A stretch of 64,000 nucleotides of DNA from Caldilinea sp. CFX5 (GCA_021405325.1 QWII01000034.1:1-64000); one strand, 5' to 3'. Counted from the stretch's first letter, positions 41,216-53,200 are shown. The notes: generated by a model not told the origin, from the letters alone. Numbers and translations: made by a program.

Positions 41216-44200
41216 ATGAATCACTCGCATAAATTTTTATATCTGGTCTGTTGCCTGATCGTCTCTGGTTGCTTCACGATTGGGTTATTCAAAAGCTCAG
41301 GAGCCATGACCCCAAAGTACGCTGAAGTGGCAGTGACTGCACGACAGCGCACACAGACGTCCGGCAGCATCCGTGGCGCGGTGTGGGAGTTGATTCCTGC
41401 CCGTTCGTCCGGTAATTTTGCCATGACAGGACTGCCCGATGGACGCTATCGCCTGGAGATATTTGGCTATTTACCACAGCCTGCCCATCCTTATCCTGAT
41501 TATCACGAATATTACCGTAATGCTGCAACATTGGACAGGGCTACCGATATTGTGGTAACGGGAGGCGTTACGGTAGCGGATCTTGCCGTTGAATTGGGTG
41601 ATGATCCGAATGCTGTGTTAATCAACGGCCCGACGGCTGCCAATGTCGGTATGGACTACACCTTTTCGGCTGTGGTTAGCCCTGCCTATGCCGGTCTGCC
41701 GATTACCTATACCTGGTATCCAAATGATCCGGCAATGGATGAGGTTGTCACCCACAGCAATGGGATAACAGATAGTGTTGTTCTGCGCTGGTCTACTCCT
41801 GGCTTGAAATCCGTGCGGGTGGTCGCCGACAATGGGCAACGGCGCGTGGAAAGTAACCGTTATCAGGTGGCAGTGGATAGCACCGTCGGTGTCCAGATTG
41901 AAACGGTTCAGGTGTTGGGCGGTGATTTGCAAGCTATCACCGGCAACGGCGCCTATCTCTACCGTGGTGTGGGGTCAAAGCTTGCCGTCGTGGATGTGTC
42001 AAGCCCTAACAATCCGCTGCTTGTGGGTGAATCGCAACCGTTACCCGATACCCTGGCTGATCTGACCTACGCCGCCGGTTCCCTCTATGTTGCTGCTGGT
42101 CGCGCCGGTGTGCGGGTATTTGATGTTACCTTGCCGCAAAAGCCACGGGAAATTGGACAATACACCGGTATAATGGCTGCTGCCCAGATTGCGCTTCGGG
42201 ATCAATATGCCTTTGTGTTGGATGGGCGAGAGGGTTTAGTGATTCTGAATGTGGCTAACCCGGCCCAACCCACCTTGGTCGGGAGCTTCGCCCAGTACAG
42301 TGGAACCGAAATAGCGATTGACGGTCAGTTGGCGCTGATTGTCGCTGCTGATATTGCCCTGGTAGACATTAGCAACCCGGCTGCACCGCTCCTGGTAAGC
42401 CGCTATCAACCTGGCAAGATTGGCACTATGGCGCTGGTTGATGGTTATCTTTATCTTTCCGATCAACTCACAACTTGTCGCATCGTCAGCTTGCAGAACC
42501 CGCAGGCGCCGACCGAAGTGGGCAGTTGCGGTAACCCCTGGCAGGAGATGAAGATCTACGGACGCACTTTGTATACCACTGGGTTTCACACCAATGAGGA
42601 GTATCAAGGTGGCGTCTGGGTCTATGATCTCGCTAATCCGGCGGCGCCGGTTTTTGTGACACGCTATGTGGAAGCTGCAGGACAGTTGAGCAATCTCTAC
42701 GTCACAGCATCGACGGTTGTTGCTTCCAGCCTGACTGACGGATTGATTGTGATTGCCGTTGCTAATCAACCGCAGCCATATGTGGCGGGTTCGCTTTCTT
42801 CCTTAAGTGGCATAGGTGGGGTAATGGCTCTTCAGGGCGACTATGCCTACCTCTTTGATCAGAGCTTTCATGTCCTTGATCTCACCCAACCCAATCGCCC
42901 AACAGAGATCGCACGCCTGCCCTTATTGGTTTGGAGCTATCAGAATCGACAAGTGGCGGTTAGGGGCAACAATGCGCTGGTCACCTATGGTGATCAATTG
43001 CAACTCATCGATCTAACGAACCCAAAGCAACCAAAATTGCGCGGTCGTTATGCCGCCACTAGTTTGATTGACGCTATGGGAATGACCGATAGCTATGTCT
43101 ACCTGCTGGTTGATCAACATAATCTGCTCGTGATTGACATTCACAACCCGGACACATTAGCGCTGGTTGGGAAGCTGAATGTCAACACACCAGCCCGGCT
43201 TCTGACCGTCCAGGGGGAATATGCCTATCTCGGTGGGAATGATGCGCTGCAAATTGTCCAGTTGACAAATCCGCTTACGCCAATCTTGATCGCCAATCTG
43301 CCTAAAGTTAAATATTTGGACGCGATTAGGGTGGAAGGCGGGCGACTCTATACTCTGGAGCGAGCGCAACTTTGGAGCAATTCAACCCGATCTTTCAAGA
43401 TTTATGACCTGACAAACCCTGTCCTGCCAACATTGTTGGGGCAATACGGGCCGGATCTCTTCCAAAGTATGTTGGTTGACCAATACCGCGCCTACCTCTC
43501 CACAGTGCAAAACCAATTTTATGTATTGGATATAGGCGATCCAGCCATGCCGTTTCTGTTGGGGAGAACTTCTGTATCAGGCGCCAGAACCCTCGCCTTG
43601 CGCCTGCCTTACTTATACGCCGCCAGCGACACCATGGGGATTGCCGTACTCTGGTTGCGCACAGCGCAAAAACTGAGTACGCCAACCAACCAACCCTTCA
43701 CCTTTGCTCCTACCAATGTCATTCAATACGAATTTCCAGCCAATAGCTGGCAGTTGAATAGTGGGCAGGCTGTTCCTGCTGCCGTTAAAGTGATTCATAC
43801 ACAAGCCTACCCCAGGGCCATCACACCAGTTATCGGCGAACGCACCTTAGTCGGCCATCCTTATCAGGTACAGGTGGTTGACGCTGGTAGTGGTCAACCT
43901 GTCAGCATCGTCAAGCCCTATCTTGTGCAAACACAGTATGATCCGGCTACGATGGATGAAGCGACACTGACGATCTTTTATCAAGTGCAAGGAGAGTGGC
44001 GTGCTGCTGAACAGGTGACAGTGGATACCAACCAAAAGCTGCTGCGCGCCACCTTGCCCCAGTTGACGACTTGGGCGCTCTTTGCCACACCAAGGCCAGA
44101 CACAACCGGTCAGCAGAGCTTCCTGCCAATCATTGCGCGCGCGGCATTTGATGCCCGCATTGCCAATGTTGAACTAACGCAAGCCACGCAAACGTTAAAG

Positions 44201-45964
44201 AATGATGTGCCCTTGGTCGCCGGCCGCCCACTCGTAGCGCGCATCTACGCAGTGACCGACAACGCCACTGCCATCAATGGTTGTCAACTTGTGCTGACGG
44301 CCACACGCAATGGCGCGCCCTTGCCCGGTTCGCCACTAACCGTTGGCCCGTGGGCCATCTTTCCCCAACCGCTGCGTGATAAGCTTAGTAATACCTTTAA
44401 TGTACTCCTGCCGCTTAGTTGGACGCAAGGCAATGTTCGGTTAACTGCGCAGCTTTACTTGCCGGCGGGCCAGCAGGATCGCACGCCGGCCAACAATCAA
44501 ACAACCCTCGATCTGACCTTCCACGCCGTGCCGCCGCTAGACATTAAAATTGTGCCAATTCACTACACGCATCAACCGACCGGCAAGCGCTACCCGGCGC
44601 CTACTGATGAACAGTTTAGTGACTACGTCATGCGCCTCTACCCGGTTCATGCCTTGCAGCTATCCATGCGCACCCCGATAGAATTTACCGGCGATTTGAG
44701 CAGTGATAAAGGATGGTCTACCTTACTCCAACTGGTGGGAACAGTGAAAAAGGGAGATAATGCGCCCTCTGCCCAGATCTATTATGGGTTGCTGCCCACC
44801 GGTGATTTTCAACCGAAATGGGGCGGCATGGGCAGCAGCGCCCGCTTCTCCGCCAGTTTCAACAATGGCGGCGTCGTGGCCCATGAACTCGGCCACAATC
44901 TGGGTCGGCAACATGCGCCCTGCGGCAACCCGGGCGGTGTCGATCCCGCTTATCCGTATGCAAAAGCCTCGATCGGCGAGTATGGCTTCGACCTTACGGG
45001 CTTTACGATTCTCCATCCGGCGACGACTGCTGATGTCATGAGTTACTGTGGACCGGACTGGGTCTCTGATTATACCTATCGCGGCCTCTTTACTAATCAA
45101 CGCACCGCTGGCCTGCCGTCAGCCGGTCTGGCGGCGGCGCCTGGTATATTGGTGCGCGCCGACCTCACGGATGCGCGTGACGTTGTGTTTCAACCCCTTT
45201 ATTTCTATGCCGGTGACCTATCGCCTTTGCCGGCGGCCAGCGCTGTCACAGTTCGGTTCCTGGCGGAGGATGGCGCGCTTCTGGCCGAGCATCCTGTCGC
45301 ACTGGAGAGCGCAGAAGAAGGCGGCTTCGTTACCCGCTTTGTCAGCGCCTTGCTGCCGCAGCCGGATCAACCCGTGGCGCGCGTCCAGTTGCGCACGCAA
45401 GGGCAGGTCATTGCTGAACGCAGCTTGCTGACCGATACCGTGCAAGCTGCGACTACGTATCAACTCGTACAAAGTGAGGCCGAACTCACCTTACGCTGGC
45501 AACCCAGCGCGCAGCCGGCTTTGGTGCGCTATACCAACGACAACGGTCAATCCTGGCTAACGCTGGCAGTTGACGCCACCGGTGGTGAATTACATTTTGC
45601 GCCTGGTAGCCTGCCGGGCGGCGCAGGGCGCTTTGCCATACTGCCGGCCGATCTGCCGCAACCCGTCCTGGCGGCGGATGCCTCCCCCACCATTACCTTA
45701 CCTGATCAGGCGCCCAAAGCGTGGATCACCGGCCCGACGACCGTTCAACCCGGCGCGCCACTGCTGCTCTTTGGCTATGGCGACGATCCGGAGGATGGCG
45801 CTTTGGCAAATCTACAATGGACCGTTAACGGGCAGCCGGTTGCCGCTGGTCATACGTTGCAAGTAGAAACCACCGCTGGCCTTGACCCCATCGTGACCCT
45901 AACCGTGACGGATAGCGCCGGTCAATCGTTTACAGCCATCCATCGGGTGACTGTTGAACGGTAA
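41216..45964 (+). CDS. Giant lipoprotein: LVIVD repeats plus zinc metalloprotease
   Basis: A 1582-residue exported protein with a probable lipobox (LIVSGC). Residues ~40-230 are Ig/PKD-like. Residues ~230-830 hold LVIVD beta-propeller repeats (VVDVSSPNNPLLVG, VLDLTQPNRPTEIA). A linker with the motif SFLPIIARA leads to a second Ig-like part and a metalloprotease with HELGHNLGRQH near residue 1223 and a Met-turn in ADVMSYCGPDW. A PKD domain ends the chain (APKAWITGPTTVQPGAPLLL). Zinc ligands and general base Glu are present, so it is probably an active surface protease. First of five giant exported proteins. Confidence 0.85.
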   Translation: MNHSHKFLYLVCCLIVSGCFTIGLFKSSGAMTPKYAEVAVTARQRTQTSGSIRGAVWELIPARSSGNFAMTGLPDGRYRLEIFGYLPQPAHPYPDYHEYYRNAATLDRATDIVVTGGVTVADLAVELGDDPNAVLINGPTAANVGMDYTFSAVVSPAYAGLPITYTWYPNDPAMDEVVTHSNGITDSVVLRWSTPGLKSVRVVADNGQRRVESNRYQVAVDSTVGVQIETVQVLGGDLQAITGNGAYLYRGVGSKLAVVDVSSPNNPLLVGESQPLPDTLADLTYAAGSLYVAAGRAGVRVFDVTLPQKPREIGQYTGIMAAAQIALRDQYAFVLDGREGLVILNVANPAQPTLVGSFAQYSGTEIAIDGQLALIVAADIALVDISNPAAPLLVSRYQPGKIGTMALVDGYLYLSDQLTTCRIVSLQNPQAPTEVGSCGNPWQEMKIYGRTLYTTGFHTNEEYQGGVWVYDLANPAAPVFVTRYVEAAGQLSNLYVTASTVVASSLTDGLIVIAVANQPQPYVAGSLSSLSGIGGVMALQGDYAYLFDQSFHVLDLTQPNRPTEIARLPLLVWSYQNRQVAVRGNNALVTYGDQLQLIDLTNPKQPKLRGRYAATSLIDAMGMTDSYVYLLVDQHNLLVIDIHNPDTLALVGKLNVNTPARLLTVQGEYAYLGGNDALQIVQLTNPLTPILIANLPKVKYLDAIRVEGGRLYTLERAQLWSNSTRSFKIYDLTNPVLPTLLGQYGPDLFQSMLVDQYRAYLSTVQNQFYVLDIGDPAMPFLLGRTSVSGARTLALRLPYLYAASDTMGIAVLWLRTAQKLSTPTNQPFTFAPTNVIQYEFPANSWQLNSGQAVPAAVKVIHTQAYPRAITPVIGERTLVGHPYQVQVVDAGSGQPVSIVKPYLVQTQYDPATMDEATLTIFYQVQGEWRAAEQVTVDTNQKLLRATLPQLTTWALFATPRPDTTGQQSFLPIIARAAFDARIANVELTQATQTLKNDVPLVAGRPLVARIYAVTDNATAINGCQLVLTATRNGAPLPGSPLTVGPWAIFPQPLRDKLSNTFNVLLPLSWTQGNVRLTAQLYLPAGQQDRTPANNQTTLDLTFHAVPPLDIKIVPIHYTHQPTGKRYPAPTDEQFSDYVMRLYPVHALQLSMRTPIEFTGDLSSDKGWSTLLQLVGTVKKGDNAPSAQIYYGLLPTGDFQPKWGGMGSSARFSASFNNGGVVAHELGHNLGRQHAPCGNPGGVDPAYPYAKASIGEYGFDLTGFTILHPATTADVMSYCGPDWVSDYTYRGLFTNQRTAGLPSAGLAAAPGILVRADLTDARDVVFQPLYFYAGDLSPLPAASAVTVRFLAEDGALLAEHPVALESAEEGGFVTRFVSALLPQPDQPVARVQLRTQGQVIAERSLLTDTVQAATTYQLVQSEAELTLRWQPSAQPALVRYTNDNGQSWLTLAVDATGGELHFAPGSLPGGAGRFAILPADLPQPVLAADASPTITLPDQAPKAWITGPTTVQPGAPLLLFGYGDDPEDGALANLQWTVNGQPVAAGHTLQVETTAGLDPIVTLTVTDSAGQSFTAIHRVTVER

Positions 45965-45996
45965 ACCGTTTCAATCATTGATGGAGAATTATTCCT

Positions 45997-48900
45997 ATGC
46001 AACGACAAATCACCATGATCATCAACCGTATAGTCAGTCGCGTCATCTTGTTCCTTTGTCTATTTCTACTGGGGACAGAGCTGGTTCATGCCCAAAGCGT
46101 CATTGAATCGCCGCTGTTACTCTTTCCGGCGTCACCATCGCTTTTGTCGGATGCCGTAGCCGTTGCTGATACGGAAGGGGCGCAGCAGGAAATGTTGCAA
46201 CGTCTGGCGGAACAGGCAGCGGCCTTGCAGCAACAGGGGTTGCTGCAAGCTTATACAATCCAACCGGATCTGGGAGCGATCCGCCTGGTAGGCGCAACGC
46301 CGGCAGCATTAACCCTTCTGCGTAAAGCGTCCCCGCTGCCGTTAACGGCGCTCCCTGAAGAGGCGGTAACACGATCCCTAGCCAGACAACAACGCCTCTC
46401 CTGGCGGCGCGCTAACCAACAAGCGGGCGTGCAGCCGCCCACGCTTTCCCTTCTGCGCGCCGCTCAAAGCGGGCAGCCAACACCTCCATTGGTGCGCGCC
46501 GGCCTTTTCCTTGATGAAAATCAGGTGCAAATCTATGGGAATGCCGTCAATACGCCGGTGACCATTCGGTTATTTGACAGCAGTAATGGCCTAAAGGCGG
46601 AGACAACGATTACAACGAACGCTGACGGGTTTGCCGCTGCACAATTGAACGCTACCGTGCGTACCGGTGATCTGGTCTTTGTACAGGCGAGCGGCCAAAG
46701 CCCAATGCAAACAACCGTACCCCGCTTGGTGATTGAGCTTGATAAAGCCACGGATACGGTGCGTGGCGAAGGGCCGGCCAAACAACCTTTAGAATTTTTT
46801 GTCCAAGCCTGGCGCACCAATGACTGGCGTTCCTACCAAACCGCACTGACTACGGCGGACAACGGGCGTTATCAACTCGCCATTGGCGCCCAATGGGATC
46901 TGCGAATGGCCGATTCGGGCGCCGTGGTCTCAAGTAGCGAATACTTTGATGTCTACCGCAATTTTACAGTTTCCGGCTATTGGGTCAATCTGACCGAGAA
47001 TCATGTCGGCGGTATTGGCCTGCCCGCCGGTGCAACTGTGAAAGCTGTGCTGTACAACAGTACCGGCACTATGTTGGCGGAAGGCCAGGGGCAGGTCGAT
47101 AGCGATGGCGCTTTGTATATCGGGGAGTTTACCGGTTGTATGCGCGAAAGCAGTAATATTGCGGCTGGTCATTCCGTCATCTTTCAAATAGCCGGTCAGG
47201 CGGCGGTGACGGTGAAACTCCCACCGCTTACACTCAGCATTGCTGCCGCCAATGACACCCTAACGGGGAGCGCGCCCGCACAGGCCAAATTGTCAGGTAA
47301 GGTCTGGTTATCCTCCGGCGCTGAATTCCCCACCGATATTGATACGTTTCGTGCTGACGGCAGCGGAAATTTCAGCGCCACTTTTGCCGGTCGTTTTGAC
47401 ATTCAGGCCGGTGACTGGGGCGAAGTGCATTACCATGACGCCCAGGACAATCAGGTTTCCGTTACTGTACGCACCCCTGGTCTCTTGTCGGCCAATCTGA
47501 CCGATGACGCAGTCGATCTCTCGGGTAATCCAAACCAGGCGGCGACGATAACGCTGCGCAATGCGTTAGGCGCCGTCAAAGCGCTAACAACGGCCACGAT
47601 GGATGAAATGGGCGCCGGCGATGTCAGTTTTTACGATCCCGCGGGCAATCTGATTGATCTGGTGGCCGGTGATACCCTCCAGGCGACGGGCGCCGGACTC
47701 AATGAATCCTATGCCTTGGCGCCGTTGACAGTTCTCGCCAATCGGACGACACGCACGGTAACAGGCCGGGCGCAACCGCAGACCACGCTAGTGGTTGAAG
47801 TGGGGTATGCCAATCGCAGCAAAACAGTCACCACCGATGCCAGCGGGAACTACGCCGTGACAGTTGACACGATGGTGGGCGGGGATCGGGTGCGGGTTGC
47901 ACAGCGGGCAGGTGCTGGCCGGGAAACGCTTGTGCAAATTTATGCGCCGCAAATTACTGTCAGCCCTTGGTCTACAACGGATACCTATGTTTATGGCTAT
48001 GCCGCACCCCAACAAACGGTTGCCGTTACAATCATCGCTCATGCCAGCGGGAGCGTGAAGGCACGCCGCTTGACACAAGCGGATCAGCGCGGCCGGTACA
48101 GCGTCGATTTAGATGCCGGTGTCCAACTGCTAGATCGTGTCACAGTGCAGAGTGGCAACCTCCAAAGCGAGTGGACGATGAGTGCTGTTAACTTCCAAGT
48201 CAATGGCGCAACCAATCTGCTTACCGGCCAAGCTGCCCCCCAAGCTTCCCTAATTCTCTCCTTATGGCGTTCGGTGGATGGCTTTGGTTGGTACTATTCA
48301 AAGCAACTGACGGCTGACGGCAACGGCAATTTCGCCACCGACTTTGGCGGCATTGATTTCTGGCCTGGTGATGAGTTTACGGTCTACTATCAGAGCGAGC
48401 AACGGGATCAGCAGCGTCAGATCAAAGCATTGCCCAACCTGGAAGTGGATCAAAGCCGTAATCAGGTCTATGCCAGAGGTGAGCCTGGCGTGCCGGTTAA
48501 GCTCATCTTGCGCGATGCCCAGGGTACATTGCTCAGTACGACCACTTTTACGCCAACCAATGCTTACCAATGGATTAGCACTTTTTTTAATGCGCAGAGC
48601 AATGCGCCGCACGCTTTAGTGCCAGGACAGACAGTGGTATGGGAGAACAATGGTCAACAGATCGCTACGGTCATTCCCATCCTGGCCGCCACCCTTGACA
48701 CCGCCACCGATCGCGTGAGCGGGACAGGGCCGGCCAACAGTACGCTCTATGCCGCTGCTCGCCACTGGCAGGGGCGTTGGTATTCAACCTGGAGTGGACA
48801 GACCGACATTGCCGAGCAAGTGACAGCCGATGCCGCCGGCGTTTTTGGCGCTAATTTGCACTGCAAAGCCGATCTCCAGTGGGGTGACTATGCCGTTGTT

Positions 48901-50148
48901 CACTACTTGGATGAGCAACATAACTACCACCGCGTCTATGGTTTTACCAGCCAACCGGTGCTGACGCCGATCCAGGCGCCGACCCGTGTGCGCGCCGGTG
49001 ATCTGGTGCGCCTTACATGGGCCATTACTGAAGCTGCCCATGTGGAATACACCTATGTCAGTTGGTGGCAGCCGGAGACCGGCGCGCACGGCTCTACGCA
49101 GTTCCTGCAAGGGGGGGCCGGCCACTACCAGGCCCTCTTTGCGGCGCCCAATGTCGGCCCTATCACCGTGCGCACCTATGCCGATGTGGATGGGCAATTC
49201 TTGCGTGTTGAACGCACGATTGCCATCACCGAGCAGGTCACGTTGGCTGTACAAGACCCGGTCCATGGCGTCACGAACCAGGCGCAGCCCGTGATTCAGG
49301 GCGTCACTGCACCAGGTGTTGCCTTGGCGCTCTATGACGGGCAGACGCTTTTGGTGGAGGGACAGGCCGGCGCCGATGGTTTCTTCCAACTTCAACCCAC
49401 CACCCCGCTGCCAAATGGATCCCATGAATTCTCCGTGCGTGCAACGGTCGCGCCGACGAACACGCTGACCAGCGATCCGATCCAAGTAAAAATTGACACA
49501 ACGCTTTTGGTTGACCCCATGCACATCTATATCACCAATCGCGACCAACGGCAGCGTATTCACGATGCACGTGGCTTTGCTGACCTGGGGGGACGTGTAT
49601 GGACACGGAGCGGCGACACTGTTGCAATTGAAATTCCGCTACGCTGCACCGATGTGCGCACCGCCGATCTGTTGGTTGGCGGCGTCTATGCCACCAGCTT
49701 AACCAGCGCCGAGGATGAACGGTGGATCGGAACCTACACACCACCCAGCAGCGGTAACTATGCGGTCGCCCTCCAACTCAACTGCGCGGGTGTCGAGCAG
49801 CGCATCACCCTGCTCAATGGTTTGATTGATCCTGACGGCTATGTCTACTGGGCGGATGCAGGGGAGGATCGACGGATTGCGGGCGCCACGGTAACCTGTT
49901 ATGCGTTGGTAGAAGGTGAGTGGCGCGTTTGGGCCGGCTATCTGTACGGTCAACAAAACCCCCAAAGCACCGCCGCTGACGGCTACTATGCCTTCTTCAC
50001 TGAACCGGGACAATATCAGATTCGTGTGGAAGCGCCCGGTTTTGAACCTTATGAAAGCCCTGTCTTGACGGTGGTTGATGAACCAGTGCATCACAATGCG
50101 CCGCTGGTAGCGAAGACACGACTCTATCTACCTACGGTCCGGCGCTAA
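45997..50148 (+). CDS. Giant secreted Ig-like repeat protein
   Basis: A 1383-residue protein with a signal peptide (VILFLCLFLLGTELVHAQ). Most of it is a series of ~90-110-residue beta-sandwich repeats, each with a pattern like DTLTGSAPAQAKL or TRTVTGRAQPQTTL, then TTDASGNYAVTVD. A cadherin/bacterial Ig module (NQAQPVIQGVTAPGVALALYDG) and a carboxypeptidase regulatory-like domain (AGATVTCYAL to FFTEPGQYQIRVEAPGF) follow. The C-terminus is LYLPTVRR. No catalytic motif was seen; probably structural or adhesive. It starts 32 bases after the metalloprotease stop. Confidence 0.8.
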   Translation: MQRQITMIINRIVSRVILFLCLFLLGTELVHAQSVIESPLLLFPASPSLLSDAVAVADTEGAQQEMLQRLAEQAAALQQQGLLQAYTIQPDLGAIRLVGATPAALTLLRKASPLPLTALPEEAVTRSLARQQRLSWRRANQQAGVQPPTLSLLRAAQSGQPTPPLVRAGLFLDENQVQIYGNAVNTPVTIRLFDSSNGLKAETTITTNADGFAAAQLNATVRTGDLVFVQASGQSPMQTTVPRLVIELDKATDTVRGEGPAKQPLEFFVQAWRTNDWRSYQTALTTADNGRYQLAIGAQWDLRMADSGAVVSSSEYFDVYRNFTVSGYWVNLTENHVGGIGLPAGATVKAVLYNSTGTMLAEGQGQVDSDGALYIGEFTGCMRESSNIAAGHSVIFQIAGQAAVTVKLPPLTLSIAAANDTLTGSAPAQAKLSGKVWLSSGAEFPTDIDTFRADGSGNFSATFAGRFDIQAGDWGEVHYHDAQDNQVSVTVRTPGLLSANLTDDAVDLSGNPNQAATITLRNALGAVKALTTATMDEMGAGDVSFYDPAGNLIDLVAGDTLQATGAGLNESYALAPLTVLANRTTRTVTGRAQPQTTLVVEVGYANRSKTVTTDASGNYAVTVDTMVGGDRVRVAQRAGAGRETLVQIYAPQITVSPWSTTDTYVYGYAAPQQTVAVTIIAHASGSVKARRLTQADQRGRYSVDLDAGVQLLDRVTVQSGNLQSEWTMSAVNFQVNGATNLLTGQAAPQASLILSLWRSVDGFGWYYSKQLTADGNGNFATDFGGIDFWPGDEFTVYYQSEQRDQQRQIKALPNLEVDQSRNQVYARGEPGVPVKLILRDAQGTLLSTTTFTPTNAYQWISTFFNAQSNAPHALVPGQTVVWENNGQQIATVIPILAATLDTATDRVSGTGPANSTLYAAARHWQGRWYSTWSGQTDIAEQVTADAAGVFGANLHCKADLQWGDYAVVHYLDEQHNYHRVYGFTSQPVLTPIQAPTRVRAGDLVRLTWAITEAAHVEYTYVSWWQPETGAHGSTQFLQGGAGHYQALFAAPNVGPITVRTYADVDGQFLRVERTIAITEQVTLAVQDPVHGVTNQAQPVIQGVTAPGVALALYDGQTLLVEGQAGADGFFQLQPTTPLPNGSHEFSVRATVAPTNTLTSDPIQVKIDTTLLVDPMHIYITNRDQRQRIHDARGFADLGGRVWTRSGDTVAIEIPLRCTDVRTADLLVGGVYATSLTSAEDERWIGTYTPPSSGNYAVALQLNCAGVEQRITLLNGLIDPDGYVYWADAGEDRRIAGATVTCYALVEGEWRVWAGYLYGQQNPQSTAADGYYAFFTEPGQYQIRVEAPGFEPYESPVLTVVDEPVHHNAPLVAKTRLYLPTVRR

Positions 50149-50181
50149 TATTTTGGAAAATAAGTTCTAGCTGTTTAGCCT

Positions 50182-50253
50182 GTTGCATAAGGACAGATGA
50201 GTTTAGGGAAAAAAGCTGCTGTTGTCGCCTAAACTCATCTGTCCCTATGCAAC
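50182..50253. repeat. 26-bp inverted repeat GTTGCATAAGGACAGATGAG
   Basis: Arms 50182-50207 and 50228-50253 differ at one position; loop of 20 bases. It lies between the Ig-like repeat gene and the subtilase gene. It has the look of a small MITE-type palindrome but no clear target duplication. Confidence 0.8.
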
Positions 50254-50296
50254 AAAGGCACAGGTACAGTTGCAGCGTAAGCAAGGAGTACGTTCT

Positions 50297-53200
50297 ATGG
50301 TTTCTTACCGCAGGACGGGCCAGCGCACCTTTTGGCTCGCTCTCTTTTTGCTACTCGTCATAAGCTTGTTTTGGGTGTGGACGCAAGCCTCAGCCGCACA
50401 GACTACCCCAACGGCTTCCCTTGGTGCAATGCCGGCGGCCATTGACCCGCCGCTGGCCTACGCGCCGGGCGTTGTAATCGTCAAAGTGAAACCGGGCGTC
50501 CGCTTGGCGACGAAGCCAGGAATAGTAACCGGCAATGCACTGGTCAGTGCAAACAATTCTGACTTGGCGCCGGTTTTACAGGCAAGCGGGGTGCGCGGCG
50601 CCGAATCCCTCTTTACTGCCGGTGGGGCAGAGACAGCCCGCGTTGCTGGGGTTGACAATCCACTGGCGCGCATCTATCGGCTGCACCTGGCTGCTGATGC
50701 CAACGTATCTACCGCTGTAGAGCTATTGCGCACCAGTGCTGCTGTGGAATACGCCGAACCCGATTACCTGGCTCAGGCCGCGCTCATCCCCAATGACCCG
50801 ATGTGGGGCAACCAATGGGCCTTGAGCAAGATCAATGCGCCCGCAGCCTGGGATGTGACCCAAGGAGCCGCCACGACCATCATCGCCCTGATTGATTCAG
50901 GCATCGATCCGGCTCATCCCGATCTGGTCGGCAAACTCTGGCAAAATGATGATATTGCGGGCAATGGGATCGACGACGACCAAAATGGCAAGATTGACGA
51001 TAGCAACGGCTGGAATTTCGTCACCGAAGCCAACAATGTCGCCGATTTGAATGGACATGGCACCCAAGTGGCCGGCGTGGCGGGCGCCAGCACTAACAAT
51101 GGGCTGGGGGTGGCTGGTCTTTGCTGGCACTGTCCGCTCATGCCGGTGGTTGCCATGCAGGCCAACGGAGTCGCCAACTACTCGACGATTGCCAATGCGG
51201 TTGTCTATGCCGCGGCTAATGGCGCCTCGGTCATCAATCTCTCGCTAGGCGGTTATGCTGATTCGAGCCTGCTGCGCGAAGCAATTCGGGAAGCTGCCAC
51301 GACGGCTGTGATTGTCGCTGCCGCCGGCAATGATGATAGTGTCACCCCCTTCTACCCGGCTGCCTACCCTGAGGTGATCGCCGTGGCGGCAACCGGGGCC
51401 ACGGATCAAAAAGCGATCTTCTCCAACTATGGCCCGTGGGTTGATCTGGCCGCACCCGGCGAATTGATTCAGACGACCACCATCAGTGATTACACGGCGT
51501 CCAGCGGCACCAGCGTGGCTACGCCCTTGGTGGCCGGTGTGGCCGGCCTGCTAAAGAGTCACCATCCTGATTGGTCGCCGGCGCTGATTACCTGGCAACT
51601 CTTAAACACAGGAGCGCCGGTGGACGGCATGAATCCAACCTATGCCGGTCAACTAGGGCATGGCCGCCTGGATGCCGGCGCCGCCTTGACGCAACCGCCC
51701 CAAGCGCGTGTTCAGGTTACGGGGTACACGGTCGATGGTCAGAGCAATGGGCGACCGACGCCGGGCCAAAGTTTTCCCCTGGCGCTGACGCTGCGGAACA
51801 TCTGGATGCCTGCGCAAAGTCTGGTCGGCTCAGTAACCACCACTGACCCCTATGTGACGATTGGTGATCCGCAAGGCGTATTTGGCGACATTGGGCCAGG
51901 TGCGACAGGACAGAACAACAGTGATCCTTTTGTCGTGACATTGCAGCCGAATACGCCCTACAATCGGGTGCTACCCTTGACGCTCACCCTGACCGGGGCC
52001 AATGGCTACACAACCACGGCTCCCTTTACGCTGCAAGTGCGCACCGCGGTCGAGACATTGGGTAACACCCAGTACACACAGAATACAACGTGGACGAGTG
52101 ATAAAACCTATGTCCTCAACGGCGCCGTAATCGTGGGGCAGGGTATCACGTTGACGATCCAACCGGGGGCAGTGATCAAGGCGAATTCAGGTAAGTTCAT
52201 ACGTGTGGATGGAACATTAATTGCACGAGGAACGCAGCAGAATCCAATTGTCTTCACCACAAATGCCACGAATTATGATTCCTGGAATGGCCTATCCTTT
52301 ACTGATACCGCCATTTCGGCGAGTTTTGATACGAATAACAATTATGTCGGTGGGAGTATCTTACAACATGTTGAAATATCTTATGCAAACCTAGGTGTGA
52401 GTCTTAGCACGCGTACCCCGTATATTGCTGATAGCCTCTTCCACAAAAACGGTAATGGGATTCGCAAAAACGATGGTGATAGTGCGTTTTTCAAAATTGA
52501 GCATAACACATTTAGTGAAAACACTATCGCTGTAAGTATGAGTGGTGGGCATCCCTTCATCGCCCACAACACTTTTACCAGAAACACAAACTTTGTTACG
52601 GCTAGTGGTATTGCTGGCAGTGGTTCGCCTCAAATTGTAGACAATATCTTTATTGATGAAAGAGGGGCCGCCGTTATTAATTTGGAAGGTACACCTACTG
52701 TGCGCCGCAATCGTATCATAGATAGTTCTGGTGGTGTTACACTCAGGAACTTACAAGCAGTTGATGTTGAAAACAATGTAATTGTTAACAATCGACCTTA
52801 CTGTTTGGCCTCACCTTGTTCCACTACCGGATGGCCAGTTCTCTGGATCGATGTTCAAGGTTCCGCGGGGCCAGGGGTTCAAAATAATACTATTATCAAC
52901 AATCGTACATATGGCTTACAGCTAAGTGGACCAGGAGCCAGCAGTGTACAGGTTGCTTATAACAACCTATTTAACAACCAAACATATGATTTATATTTAG
53001 ATCGGAGTTTGCCAAATGTGATGGTCAACGCCACTAACAACTTCTGGCATGTGGATGCCTCGGCCATTGCCGGACGCATCCACGATTGCACCTTTGATGA
53101 AAATGGTTGTGGTTCACCCAGTTCAACGTTGGGCAAAGCCCAGTATGATCCACCACTGACCGAACCGAGTCAGAATGCACCCGCCTTCGTTCGTCGCACA

